Below, in pieces: positions 35,805-44,025 of a DNA stretch of 64,000 nucleotides. Source of the stretch: Phycisphaeraceae bacterium (GTDB lineage: Bacteria; Planctomycetota; Phycisphaerae; Phycisphaerales; UBA1924). Numbering within the stretch: the stretch's first letter is position 1; every line of letters begins with the position of its first letter. The stretch lies in assembly GCA_020639195.1 (NCBI GenBank), contig JACKHB010000002.1:372001-436000 (forward strand). The letters run 5' to 3'. The position numbers and the translations under genes were made by a program. The notes under the pieces are model-generated. The model saw only the letters and a list, made by a program, of their open reading frames with translations, searched no databases and had not been told where the DNA came from.

Positions 35805-37834
35805 TTCTTTCGTCGCGTCTTCTTCTTAGTTGTTACACTCTTGGCGACCTTCCTTCGATCCGTCACCTTGCCCTTATTTGCGTCCCCGTCCAGGTCCTTC
35901 ATTCTGGGGTCGTCCGCGGGCGCCCGCATCCTGACGACATCTAGGAATTCTTTGTGCATGGCTTCAGTCGTTTGCAGCAAGTTGTCCCAGGTGCGGATGT
36001 CAAACGTGCCAGCGTCCTGATGGCTCTTCGCGTGCTGCTCGTCTCCACTTCGGATGCGGTCGGCGACTAAGAGACCTCGGATGAGCGTGCGCTTGTGATC
36101 GTCGTCCGTTGATTCCTCCTGGAGCTTCTTACGAAGAAAAAGGACGTAGTCGCGCAGCTGATCAAACTCCTCGCGCCCAACGAGGCCGCCCGGACGCTTG
36201 GCCTCGACGACGTGAGCGGTGCGGTAGCGGTCCCCGAGGCAGAAGAAGTCGAGTCGCCGTGACCCCTCCTGGGATCGATTGGAGTTCAACTTGAACCGTT
36301 CTCGAATCAGCGCGTCAAGAGACTGTTCATGGACGAGCATCGTCCACTTGGGATCGATCAGCCAAGGATGATCCTTGAGGTAGTCCTGCATGTCGGGCTT
36401 CTCGCGAGTCTTCGCCTTGATCATCTGACCGAACTTACGGATGATTTCGACGCGGCCCTTGACCATCTGGGCCGTGTTGACCGCCTCGATGATGTCCCAC
36501 TCGGTGAGGATCTCGGAAAACTGCTCTCGGTCTTCGGAGGACACGGCGTTCAGGCGACGAATGGCGTCAAGAATGGATCGATTGGTCATCGCGTGATAGG
36601 CGAACTCCACAAGTTCATCCGCGATGTCGCGTCCTTCCTTATCCTTGTCCAGCTGGGGAATCGCGCAGATCTTGTCAACGACGGCCTGGAAGACCTTGCG
36701 TTCCTTCTCCGGGAGCTTCTCGGCTTGCTCAAGGTACTGTTTGATCTTCGGGCTTGTGTACTTGGCTTCGCGCCGCTTGTCCGTCCATTCTTCAAGCAAC
36801 TGGCGAATCTTCTTGCGTCCCCAGTCCTTCAAGGGAACCGCGAGCGGGTCTTCCCAGCGAATCGTCCCGCGGTCGGTCGCGATCAAGTCGACGGCCTCGT
36901 CCAGGAAGTCGGCCTTGACCTCGCCGGTGAGGTACTGCATGCCGTGTTGACCCCATACGCCGCCGCTAAGATCGAAGAACCACGGGGTCTGCGCGAGCTT
37001 GCCGCGCACGTAGACGACGAATCCGCGTTGCTCCTCGTCGGGAATGGTGCCCTTGCAGAAGCCAGCCCACCACTGCACCTGCTGACCGTTGCCGATGTCG
37101 GCCGTCTCCCACGTGCCGGCTTTCTTTGGAAAGCGAAACTGGAACGGAATCTCCTGCCGAGAGATGGCCTGTCCATTGACGTGAACCTTGAAGTTCGCGT
37201 CAAGTACGAGCAGCCTGCGAGCGATGCCCTTCGTGAACTGCTCCTCGTCGATTGAACGCGTGATCTTTAGCTGCGACAGCGTGACGACGGTTCCCGGCCT
37301 CCCCTTGGTGTTCTTCCCGTCATCCGACTGCGGTTCGGGCGTGTATCCGCTCGTATCGGCGAAGCTCTGACTGTTCGTGAGCGCGTTGAAATCCAACGCG
37401 AAGTGGGAAATCTGCTTGTCGCGTACTGTTCGCACGTCGATCCGGTCCGCGATGCCGAAGCCGGCCAGCTTGCCGATCCCCTTACGGCCTTGGACTTTGC
37501 GCGGCTTGAGCCCATTGTATTTAACCGTCCACTCGCTCGCCCCGGCCCGACGGTTGCGTCCGACGGACAGGTAGAACGAATTGCATTCGTCGAACGTCAT
37601 CCCGTGCCCGTCGTCTTGAACGACGATCTCATCCGTGGGTTGGATTGCGCGCTTGGTCGGAATCGTGACCCACACGTTCTTGGCCATCGCGTCGTAGGCG
37701 TTGGAGATCAGCTCGGCGATCGCGGGGACGGCGCCGGAGTACATCTGAAGGCCAAGATGTTTGAACATCTGGCCCGCCACGGTCATTCGGTACTGGCGCT
37801 TCGCGGAACCCGCCGCCGAGCGTCGCTTGGCCAT
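35801..37834 (-). CDS. GHKL (MutL/MORC-like) ATPase fused to PD-(D/E)XK-type nuclease domain
   Basis: 677 residues. The N-terminal GHKL fold has the N-box AIAELISNAYDA (residues 39-50, Asn45), G1 box DDGHGM (74-79) and Gly-rich lid RKGIGKLAGFGIA (117-129). A middle transducer and helical region follow (to about 480). The C-terminal part has YLKDHPWLIDPKW (485-497), then RRLDFFCL (Asp529) and AHVVEAKRP (Glu544, Lys546), the D...ExK pattern of restriction-type nucleases and similar to Shedu/DUF4263. A Lys-rich tail ends the protein. It is first in an operon with a C5 methyltransferase and Vsr. This makes it a plausible ATP-dependent restriction effector; prokaryotic MORC/MutL-like ATPases are known from computational work to occur in restriction-modification loci. 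The role is inferred, not demonstrated. Confidence 0.85.
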   Translation of the reverse strand: MAKRRSAAGSAKRQYRMTVAGQMFKHLGLQMYSGAVPAIAELISNAYDAMAKNVWVTIPTKRAIQPTDEIVVQDDGHGMTFDECNSFYLSVGRNRRAGASEWTVKYNGLKPRKVQGRKGIGKLAGFGIADRIDVRTVRDKQISHFALDFNALTNSQSFADTSGYTPEPQSDDGKNTKGRPGTVVTLSQLKITRSIDEEQFTKGIARRLLVLDANFKVHVNGQAISRQEIPFQFRFPKKAGTWETADIGNGQQVQWWAGFCKGTIPDEEQRGFVVYVRGKLAQTPWFFDLSGGVWGQHGMQYLTGEVKADFLDEAVDLIATDRGTIRWEDPLAVPLKDWGRKKIRQLLEEWTDKRREAKYTSPKIKQYLEQAEKLPEKERKVFQAVVDKICAIPQLDKDKEGRDIADELVEFAYHAMTNRSILDAIRRLNAVSSEDREQFSEILTEWDIIEAVNTAQMVKGRVEIIRKFGQMIKAKTREKPDMQDYLKDHPWLIDPKWTMLVHEQSLDALIRERFKLNSNRSQEGSRRLDFFCLGDRYRTAHVVEAKRPGGLVGREEFDQLRDYVLFLRKKLQEESTDDDHKRTLIRGLLVADRIRSGDEQHAKSHQDAGTFDIRTWDNLLQTTEAMHKEFLDVVRMRAPADDPRMKDLDGDANKGKVTDRRKVAKSVTTKKKTRRKK

Positions 37835-37838
37835 CGTG

Positions 37839-38006
37839 CTACCTGCTCTCCGGATGGTGGTGGAACGGTTGTAGAAGGATGGCAGGAGGCCAGTTGCTCC
37901 ACTTGGGGAGGAGGGAGAGGGCGGCGTCGAACTCCAGGCGGTGATGGGGCACCGTGTGGTGGTAGGTCTCGATGACCGTCTTGCCCTTGAAGTCGAGCGT
38001 CGGCAC
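37839..38006 (-). pseudogene. Remnant of an adenine-type DNA methyltransferase N-terminus
   Basis: 55 codons from GTG 38006 (GGGAGA box upstream) to a stop 5 bp before the GHKL gene. The first ~33 residues, MPTLDFKGKTVIETYHHTVP followed by HHRLEFDAALSLL, resemble the conserved opening of Mod-type or zinc-ribbon-containing site-specific DNA methyltransferases, which begin with an 'xFxGKxxVxxHHxxVP' type motif. The remaining 22 residues are unrelated, so the ~500+ residue catalytic part is gone. It may be a scar of a replaced restriction-modification module. It might instead be a translated leader peptide of the operon. Confidence 0.45.
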
Positions 38007-38173
38007 GGGAGTCTCCCTGACGGAATGCGAGCATAGCCGACTTGGACGGGGTGGCGTTCGCCGCGCGACCTGACCCCCGACTACGGGCGTTGACCCTGCG
38101 GGGTCGTCGGAAGTCGTCGGAGAAGGCACGGGGGGGCGAGCCAGTGTGGCAATCGGGCGTTGACGTGCGGTCG

Positions 38174-38233
38174 GTTGTCGGCTCGGAGAGATGACCTACC
38201 CCAGTTGTCGGCTCGGAGAGCCGACCTACCCGG
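38174..38233. repeat. Duplicated 30-bp REP-like palindromic repeat
   Basis: Two adjacent 30-bp copies (38174-38203 and 38204-38233) of a GTTGTCGGCTCGGAGAG- unit ending GACCTACCC. In the second copy the sequence GTCGGCTC-GGA-GAGCCGAC is a perfect 8-bp inverted repeat; in the first, two bases of the right arm are changed. Such short extragenic palindromes often mark REP/RAYT-type elements; no RAYT transposase is in the window. Confidence 0.8.
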
Positions 38234-38251
38234 GGCGCGTGCGTTGGAACG

Positions 38252-39448
38252 CTACTGCTTTGGCACGATGTCGGTCTGGAGGGCGGGGTCGGCCGCGCGG
38301 ATGGTGGTGGTGGGCAGGCCGAGTTCGGCGCGGACGATGTTGCAGCCCTGGGCGATGGCGACGGACTTATAGAAGGCGATCTCGCGGTTGGCGCCTTGGC
38401 GGCCGAAGCCGCAGTCGGAGGAGACGATGAGTTGGGCGGGGTCGATGAACTTCAGGGCGTGGCGGATGTCCGCCGCGACGTCGTCGGCGCGGTCGGCCTG
38501 GAGGGAGCGGTGGCTGACGGCGCCGATGCAGATCTTTTTGGGCAGGCGGCCCTTGAGAGGGGCGAAGAGTTCGAGGTCCTTGAAGTTGCGGTCCTTGGTC
38601 TCGATGGTCCAGACGTCGCCCTGGCACTGGTGGAGGTAGAGGTCGAAGCAGGCGGCGTAGCTGGTGTCGTCGATGACGCGCTGCATGTTGGGGTTGCCCC
38701 AGCAGGTGTGGATCCAGATCTCGCAGTCGTCGAGGCCCTGGACCTCGCGGTTGTAGCACTCGACCATGAAGCGGACCTCGTCGCTGTCTGGGCCGTAGGT
38801 GTTGGCCTTGAAGTGCAGCGTGGGCTCCTCGACCTGGATGCAGCGGCAGCCGGCATCGCGCAGGGCGAGCAGTTCCTTGTTCATGGCGACGGCCATGTCC
38901 CAGTAGACCTGGCGCGGGTCCTTGCGGTAGGCGTCGGTATGGACGTCGAGGAACAGGCCCATGACCTGCGAGCAGCACGTGCCGAACTTGATGGGCTTTG
39001 TGGTTCGGGCCTGGGCGAGGCGCCAGAGCTTGGGGAAGTCCAGCGGGCGGTGCTCGATGGGGCCGGTGACGCGGGGCCAGCGCCAGCCGGTGTAGATCTC
39101 GTTGAGCAGGGTGCCCGGCGGGTAGCGCAGCCAGGGCGAGCGGGTCGCCTCGGACTGGAGGTGGTCGCCGTCGAGGCCGGCCCAGCGCTGGAGCGGGTAG
39201 TGGTGCCAACTGCGGCCGGCGAAGTCGTCGTCGCAGTGCAGGTCGGCGTGGGTCAGGATGTCCAGGCCGGCGCGCTCCTGATCGGCGAGCACGGTGGAGA
39301 GAGCGTCGGTGAACTTCTCGCGGAAGCGCACGTCGAGCATGCAGGTGTCGAGCGGGCGGCCCCACATGCTGACATCGAGCCAGCGCGGGCGGGGCCACGA
39401 GCCGGTGGTGGTGGCGGGGAGAATGAGGTCCTTGGTGGCGGTGAGCAT
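38252..39448 (-). CDS. Short cobalamin-independent methionine synthase-like protein
   Basis: 398 residues from ATG 39448; earlier in-frame codons are not conserved-looking. It corresponds to the C-terminal (catalytic) barrel of MetE: TTTGSWPRP at the start, HADLHCDDDF, QVEEPTLHF (homocysteine/folate side), the zinc ligands in IWIHTCWGNPN (His, Cys) and the final Cys in IVSSDCGFGRQ. Classic MetE is ~750 residues with an N-terminal duplicate; this single-barrel form belongs to the 'core-MetE'/MetE-like group, which may use another methyl donor. No methionine-biosynthesis neighbour or SAM riboswitch is visible. Confidence 0.85.
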   Translation of the reverse strand: MLTATKDLILPATTTGSWPRPRWLDVSMWGRPLDTCMLDVRFREKFTDALSTVLADQERAGLDILTHADLHCDDDFAGRSWHHYPLQRWAGLDGDHLQSEATRSPWLRYPPGTLLNEIYTGWRWPRVTGPIEHRPLDFPKLWRLAQARTTKPIKFGTCCSQVMGLFLDVHTDAYRKDPRQVYWDMAVAMNKELLALRDAGCRCIQVEEPTLHFKANTYGPDSDEVRFMVECYNREVQGLDDCEIWIHTCWGNPNMQRVIDDTSYAACFDLYLHQCQGDVWTIETKDRNFKDLELFAPLKGRLPKKICIGAVSHRSLQADRADDVAADIRHALKFIDPAQLIVSSDCGFGRQGANREIAFYKSVAIAQGCNIVRAELGLPTTTIRAADPALQTDIVPKQ

Positions 39449-39678
39449 GGCGGCCTCCGGGGGTGAGGGTACCGCGGAGGACGGGCGCGCGTTGTCGCTC
39501 TTTGGAGCGTGGCGCGACCACGTTATGAGACGATGGCGGCTCGATTGTCGATGCGATTGCGCGCGAAACGCGGTTGCACGCAAGGGTCTTTGGGCTCTGG
39601 GCGGTAGGATGGCACATGGGGCGTTGCCGCGTTGTTTTCGGCGACGCGCGAGAGAGTTTCGGGCGAGGGAGATCGAAC

Positions 39679-40320
39679 ATGTGTGCGTGTGGACTGCGTG
39701 GCCGCGTGATGGCGGCGGCGGTGGTGGCGGTCGGTGCGGGGATGGCCCGGGCGGATCTCATCGGGATCAGCGGATCGGTGGGGAACAGCACCGAGCAGAC
39801 GGGCGCGACGTTCAGCGGAACGATCAGCTACACGTTCATCTCGGGCTCGCTCGGCGCGCTCGAGGTGTTCCTGATGAACGACTCGCCGGCCAACGTCGGC
39901 GGGTTCCTGACGGGGTTCGTGTTCAACATCGACAGCGCGGACCCGCTGCGCGCGGCGACGCTGACGGGCACGACCGATCCCGATTTCCTGGACACGGGCG
40001 TTGAGAACGGCGCGCCGTTCGGGACGTTCGATGCCGGGGCGGCGCTGGGGGCGAACTGGGAGGGTGGCGGCTCACCCAACAACGGGCTGGGCATCGGGGC
40101 GTCGGGGACGTTCATGTTTGACGTCACGGCGTCGGACGCGGCGTCGTTGTCCGCGGCCTCGTTTGTGAACGGGGCGAACGAGTTCAACTTCGTCGTGCGA
40201 TTCAAGGGGCTGCGCGTCGGCCAGGGATCGGACAAGGTGCCGGTGCCGGGGCCGGGTGGTGTGGCGCTGCTCGTGGCGGCGGGGGCGATGGGGGTGCGGC
40301 GGCGTGCGCGCGGGGCGTGA
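39679..40320 (+). CDS. Secreted protein with PEP-CTERM-like tail
   Basis: 213 residues from ATG 39679 (GAGGGAGA box). Signal peptide GRVMAAAVVAVGAGMARA. The mature domain is beta-rich (GISGSVGNSTEQTGATFSGT, ALEVFLMNDSPANVGGFLTG, GFVFNIDSADPL), similar in style to XDD/cohesin-like planctomycete exoproteins but not assignable. The tail VPVPGPGGVALLVAAGAMGV plus RRRARGA is a PEP-CTERM-like signal. It lies 40 bp before the selenoprotein gene on the same strand. Confidence 0.72.
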   Translation: MCACGLRGRVMAAAVVAVGAGMARADLIGISGSVGNSTEQTGATFSGTISYTFISGSLGALEVFLMNDSPANVGGFLTGFVFNIDSADPLRAATLTGTTDPDFLDTGVENGAPFGTFDAGAALGANWEGGGSPNNGLGIGASGTFMFDVTASDAASLSAASFVNGANEFNFVVRFKGLRVGQGSDKVPVPGPGGVALLVAAGAMGVRRRARGA

Positions 40321-40360
40321 GCGGCTTTCTTCGTCTCCTGTCGGCGGATAGCATCGCTCC

Positions 40361-40597
40361 ATGGCACACAAGATCATCATCGCGTACTGCGTCAAGTGAA
40401 ATTACCTCCCCAAGGCCGCCGGTCTGGCGGACAGGATCAAGGAGGCGTTTGGCATCGAGGCGACCCTGACGCCCGGCGAGAGCGGCGCGTTCGACGTGTC
40501 GCTCGACGGGCAGATGGTGTACACCAACAAGGAACGGCGCGGATTCATCCCTGAGCCCGAGCACGTGCTGGGCCTGCTGCGGCCAAAGCTCGGGTGA
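40361..40597 (+). CDS. SelW-like (Rdx family) selenoprotein with in-frame UGA
   Basis: 78 residues when the TGA at 40397-40399 is read as selenocysteine. The product starts MAHKIIIAYCVKUNYLPKA, giving the CxxU redox motif (Cys10, Sec13) in the exact place of the Rdx/SelW family CxxU or CxxC. Downstream, LADRIKEAFGIEATLTPGES, GAFDVSLDGQMVYTNKERRG and FIPEPEHVLGLL match the thioredoxin-like Rdx fold to its end. Standard annotation would truncate it to 12 codons or start it after the UGA. A bacterial-type hairpin follows the UGA. SelW-like proteins are thiol-redox proteins, mostly cytoplasmic. The selenocysteine reading requires SelA/B/C elsewhere in the genome; none is in this window. Confidence 0.85.
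40416..40430 (+). promoter_or_regulatory. Candidate bacterial SECIS hairpin after the UGA
   Basis: CCGCC-GGTCT-GGCGG forms a perfect 5-bp stem with a 5-nt apical loop starting with GG, 16 bases after the TGA (40397-40399). Bacterial SECIS elements sit in the coding region immediately downstream of the UGA with a G in a short apical loop. The position fits; the stem is short. Confidence 0.6.
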
Positions 40598-40615
40598 CGG
40601 GCGGGAACGGGCCGA

Positions 40616-41323
40616 TCAATCCGGTCGGATGATGCGCTCGATGGCGCCGTCGTGATCGATCAGGAGTTCATCGGCCTCGTTGAGAAAGAGGCCGTGATCG
40701 ACGACGCCGGGGATGTCGTTGAGTTCCGCGGCGATGAGTTCCAGGTTGGCGTCCTCGGGCAGGCCGACGTCGAGCACGAGGTTGCCGTTGTCGGTGACGA
40801 AGTGCTCGCCCTGGATGGTGCGCCGGCAGACGCCCGAGAGGCCGATGGCGCGCAGCTTGGCGCGGATGGACGCGAGGCCGAAGCCCACCACGGCGATCGC
40901 CAATGTGTTCTTGGTGCCCAGCCGCGCGACGAGCTTGTGCTCATCGACCATGTAGACGACCCGGTCGGACGCCCAGGCGAGCAGGCGCTCCCGGGTCATG
41001 GCGCCGCCCGAGCCCTTGAGCACGCGGAGCTCGCGGTCGACCTCGTCCGCGCCGTCGAAGAAGTAGTCCACGCGTTCGAGCGTCGGAAAGTCGACGATGC
41101 TCAGGCCGAGCTCGCGCGCGACCTGCTCCGATCCCAGGCTGCTCGACGCGCACTGGACGTCGAGGCCCTCCTCGCGCACGCGATCGGCCAGGGCCTTGAT
41201 GCCGCGTTTGGCGGTGCGCCCGGTGCCCAGGCCGACGATCATGCCCGAGGTGATGTCGGCCACGACCGCGTCCGCCAGCGCATCGATGACTCGTTGCTCA
41301 GCCAAAGCGAATCCCCTGTGCAT
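40616..41323 (-). CDS. rpiA: Ribose-5-phosphate isomerase A
   Basis: 235 residues from ATG 41323, overlapping the aldehyde dehydrogenase gene by 26 bp; TTG 41305 is an alternative that would shorten the overlap. RpiA signatures: ITSGMIVGLGTGRTA (phosphate loop), DFPTLERVDYFFDGADEVDR (active-site Asp-x-x-Asp), LKGSGGAMTRERLLA and TDNGNLVLDV. It interconverts ribose-5-phosphate and ribulose-5-phosphate. Last gene of a pfkB-ALDH-rpiA operon. Confidence 0.94.
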   Translation of the reverse strand: MHRGFALAEQRVIDALADAVVADITSGMIVGLGTGRTAKRGIKALADRVREEGLDVQCASSSLGSEQVARELGLSIVDFPTLERVDYFFDGADEVDRELRVLKGSGGAMTRERLLAWASDRVVYMVDEHKLVARLGTKNTLAIAVVGFGLASIRAKLRAIGLSGVCRRTIQGEHFVTDNGNLVLDVGLPEDANLELIAAELNDIPGVVDHGLFLNEADELLIDHDGAIERIIRPD

Positions 41324-42818
41324 GCATGATCTGCGCGGCGTGGCTGATGGTCGAGGTCTGTCGTCGCATGTAGTGCTTCCACGCGTCGGAGCCGGATTCC
41401 CTGCCGCCCCCGGTGTCCTTCTCGCCGCCGAAGGCCCCGCCGATCTCGGCGCCGCTGGTGCCGAGATTGACGTAGGCCAACCCGCAGTCGGACCCCGCGG
41501 GGCCCAGGAATCGCTCGCTGGCGCCGACGGAGCCGGAAAAGAGCGCGCTGGATAGACCCTGTGCAACGCCGTTGTTCAACGCGATCGCGGCGTCGAGATC
41601 GCGGTAGGTGAATACGTAGAGGATCGGCGCGAAGGTCTCTTCGCCGGCGATCGGCAGCTCGTTTGACCGGGGAGCCGCCACGATCGTCGGCTGCACGAAG
41701 AACCCATCGCCCGGCGCCCGCTTGCCGCCGACGATGATCGTGCCACCCTGGGACTGAGCCGCGGCGATCGCGGCGAGGAACGCGTCCACCGATCGCTGAT
41801 TGATCAGCGGGCCGACGAGCGTGCCCTGGGCCATCGGATCGCCGATCGATGCGCTGGCGTAGGCGCGAGCCAGGCGCTCGACGACCGAGTCGGCGATCGA
41901 TTCGTGCACGAGCAGGCGGCGGGTCGTGGTGCAGCGCTGGCCGGCGGTGCCGATCGCGCCGAACACGATCGCGGGAATCGCCAGATCGAGGTCGGCATCG
42001 GGCTCGACGATGATGGCGTTGTTGCCGCCGAGTTCGAGCAGGCAACGACCCAGGCGCGCGGCGACCCTCTGCCCGACGAGCCGGCCCATTTGGCACGAAC
42101 CCGTGGCACTGATCAAGGGCAAACGGGAATCACCCACGAGCGAGTCGCCGACAACGGCATCGGCGCCGATGACCAGACGGAAGATGTCCGGATGGCCCAG
42201 ATCGGTGAGCGTGCGCCGGCAGATCTCGTTGGTGGCCAGCGCGGTCAGCGGGGCCATGAGGCTCGGCTTCCAGACGACCGAGTCGCCGCACACCGCCGCG
42301 AGCATGGCGTTCCAGCCCCACACCGCGTTGGGGAAGTTGAACGCGGTGATGACGCCGACGGGTCCGAGTGGATGCCACTGCTCGATGATGCGATGGCGTG
42401 GCCGCTCGCTGGGCATGGTCATGCCGTAGAGCTGGCGCGAGAGACCCACGGCGAAGTCGGCGATGTCGATTGTCTCCTGCACCTCGCCCAGGCCCTCTGG
42501 CCGGATCTTGCCGACCTCGAGGCTGATCAATGCGCCCAAGGCCTCCTTGTGGCGACGCAGTGCATCTCCCACAGCGCGAACGGCCTGGCCCCGGACGGGT
42601 GCGGGCACCTCTCGCCACGCGCGGAACGCCTCCACTGCGGCGGCGACCTCGCGATCCAGTGAGGCCCGGTCGTCGAGTTGGACGGTGGCCAACGGGCGCG
42701 CTGTCGTCGGGCTGATGGTGGTGTGGCGGCGATCGTCAGAGGCGACCTCGCGGGGCTCGATGGCGCTGATGCGCTCGTGGCCCGCGACTCCCAGCTCTTC
42801 CAGCACGCCCCGCAGCAT
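41298..42818 (-). CDS. ALDH7-type aldehyde dehydrogenase (alpha-aminoadipic/piperideine-6-carboxylate type)
   Basis: 506 residues from ATG 42818. NAD-site and active-site motifs: PLGPVGVITAFNFPNAVWGW, GNNAIIVEPDADLDLAIPAI (general-base Glu region) and GTAGQRCTTTRRLLVHES with the catalytic Cys. The close resemblance to the ALDH7 branch (FNFPNAVWGWN, GQRCTTTRRL, GAFGGEKDTGGGRESGSDAW) suggests oxidation of alpha-aminoadipic or piperideine-6-carboxylate semialdehyde in lysine catabolism, though other ALDH7 substrates are known. It lies 32 bp after pfkB and overlaps rpiA. Confidence 0.9.
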   Translation of the reverse strand: MLRGVLEELGVAGHERISAIEPREVASDDRRHTTISPTTARPLATVQLDDRASLDREVAAAVEAFRAWREVPAPVRGQAVRAVGDALRRHKEALGALISLEVGKIRPEGLGEVQETIDIADFAVGLSRQLYGMTMPSERPRHRIIEQWHPLGPVGVITAFNFPNAVWGWNAMLAAVCGDSVVWKPSLMAPLTALATNEICRRTLTDLGHPDIFRLVIGADAVVGDSLVGDSRLPLISATGSCQMGRLVGQRVAARLGRCLLELGGNNAIIVEPDADLDLAIPAIVFGAIGTAGQRCTTTRRLLVHESIADSVVERLARAYASASIGDPMAQGTLVGPLINQRSVDAFLAAIAAAQSQGGTIIVGGKRAPGDGFFVQPTIVAAPRSNELPIAGEETFAPILYVFTYRDLDAAIALNNGVAQGLSSALFSGSVGASERFLGPAGSDCGLAYVNLGTSGAEIGGAFGGEKDTGGGRESGSDAWKHYMRRQTSTISHAAQIMHAQGIRFG

Positions 42819-42850
42819 GAGCAGACTGTATGCCGCGGCGGATTGAGGGA

Positions 42851-43996
42851 TCAGCCGCTTTCGGGCTCGGGATGAGGCCAGGCGCGGAGAAACCCGGCAA
42901 GCTCGGCCAGGGTGGGTGCATGGCCATGCCGAACGAACCACCCTCCTACGCCAACACCGCACGCGAGTGCATCGTGCAGATCCAGACCGAGCGCACGCGC
43001 GAGCGCCAAGCCTGCGTTGAAGCGATCGCCCGCGCCGGTTGAGATCAAGGGAGATCTGGTGAACGGGCCCATGATCTCGGCGCGATCGTTCGTCCCGGCG
43101 ATGGCGGCGCCGCGGTGGTCGTGGATCGCGACGGCGTCGACTCCGATGGCGGCCCGGATGCTGCCGGCCCGCTCGCCGAGGCGTTCGAGCCCATCATCGG
43201 CGCCGGCGACCAGCGCGATGCGGGCCGACTCGGCGAGGTTGAGCCCCAGACAGACCGAGGCGCTCGCGTTCATCCGGCGCAGCGTGCCGAGCATCTCGCG
43301 GATGTCCGCGTCATCGCGCTTGGCCGGGTCGGAGAGGTCGATCTGAACGTGGAGTCGCCGTCCGAGCGACGGGAGCACGTCGTCGGACAGGCGATCCCAG
43401 ATCTCCTGCGCGCCCGCGCAGATCGTCCAGTTGTTGAGCGACAGCAGGTCGGCGTCGGCGAGCATGGCGGTGAGTCGGTCGGCGCCCACGGTGCGAAGAA
43501 TGGCGTCCCACGTGACGGCCTGCACCTGCTGCGCGATGTTGAACATGACCTTGCCGTCATCGAATTCGAGCGCGAGTGTCTGGCCGGGGGTTGCGATGGG
43601 AAGGATCGTCTCGAGCTTCGAGGACAGCGGCGAGAATGTCGGGTGGAGTGTGGATCCCTGGCCGGAGCCGACCGCGCCGATCAGCGTCACGCGTGCGCCC
43701 AGCGCCGCCAGACCCTGGGCGTGGTTGGGCGCGTTGCCGCCGGGCCGATCCTCCTGTACCACCAGTTCGATGTTGCCGCTGCGTCCCGCGGCACGGCCGA
43801 TGCGCTGCGCAAAGGCGCCGATGGTCGCGACCGGGTCGAATTCGTCGGGAGCGGGGCCACGGCGTCGATCGACGACCCGGATCATGGAGTCGACGAATCC
43901 ATCGAAGCCGACGACGGCACGGACCTTCGGTCGGGAACCGGCCGCGGCCTGCAGCGCGGTGGCGGCGTGTTCGGCGATCTGTCGCGAGTCGTCCAT
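42851..43996 (-). CDS. PfkB-family sugar/nucleoside kinase
   Basis: 381 residues from ATG 43996. The N-terminal motif (VRAVVGFDGFVDSMIRVVD, then PGGNAPNHAQGLAALGARVT) and the C-terminal catalytic motif PLISTGAGDRFNAGLALARA, whose Asp is the catalytic base, define the ribokinase/PfkB family. The substrate cannot be read, but co-transcription with rpiA points to a pentose or related sugar. It is divergent from rdgB with 29 bp between the start codons. Confidence 0.88.
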   Translation of the reverse strand: MDDSRQIAEHAATALQAAAGSRPKVRAVVGFDGFVDSMIRVVDRRRGPAPDEFDPVATIGAFAQRIGRAAGRSGNIELVVQEDRPGGNAPNHAQGLAALGARVTLIGAVGSGQGSTLHPTFSPLSSKLETILPIATPGQTLALEFDDGKVMFNIAQQVQAVTWDAILRTVGADRLTAMLADADLLSLNNWTICAGAQEIWDRLSDDVLPSLGRRLHVQIDLSDPAKRDDADIREMLGTLRRMNASASVCLGLNLAESARIALVAGADDGLERLGERAGSIRAAIGVDAVAIHDHRGAAIAGTNDRAEIMGPFTRSPLISTGAGDRFNAGLALARALGLDLHDALACGVGVGGWFVRHGHAPTLAELAGFLRAWPHPEPESG

Positions 43997-44025
43997 TGCT
44001 GAGCGTATCGGGGTAGAGTCGGGCG

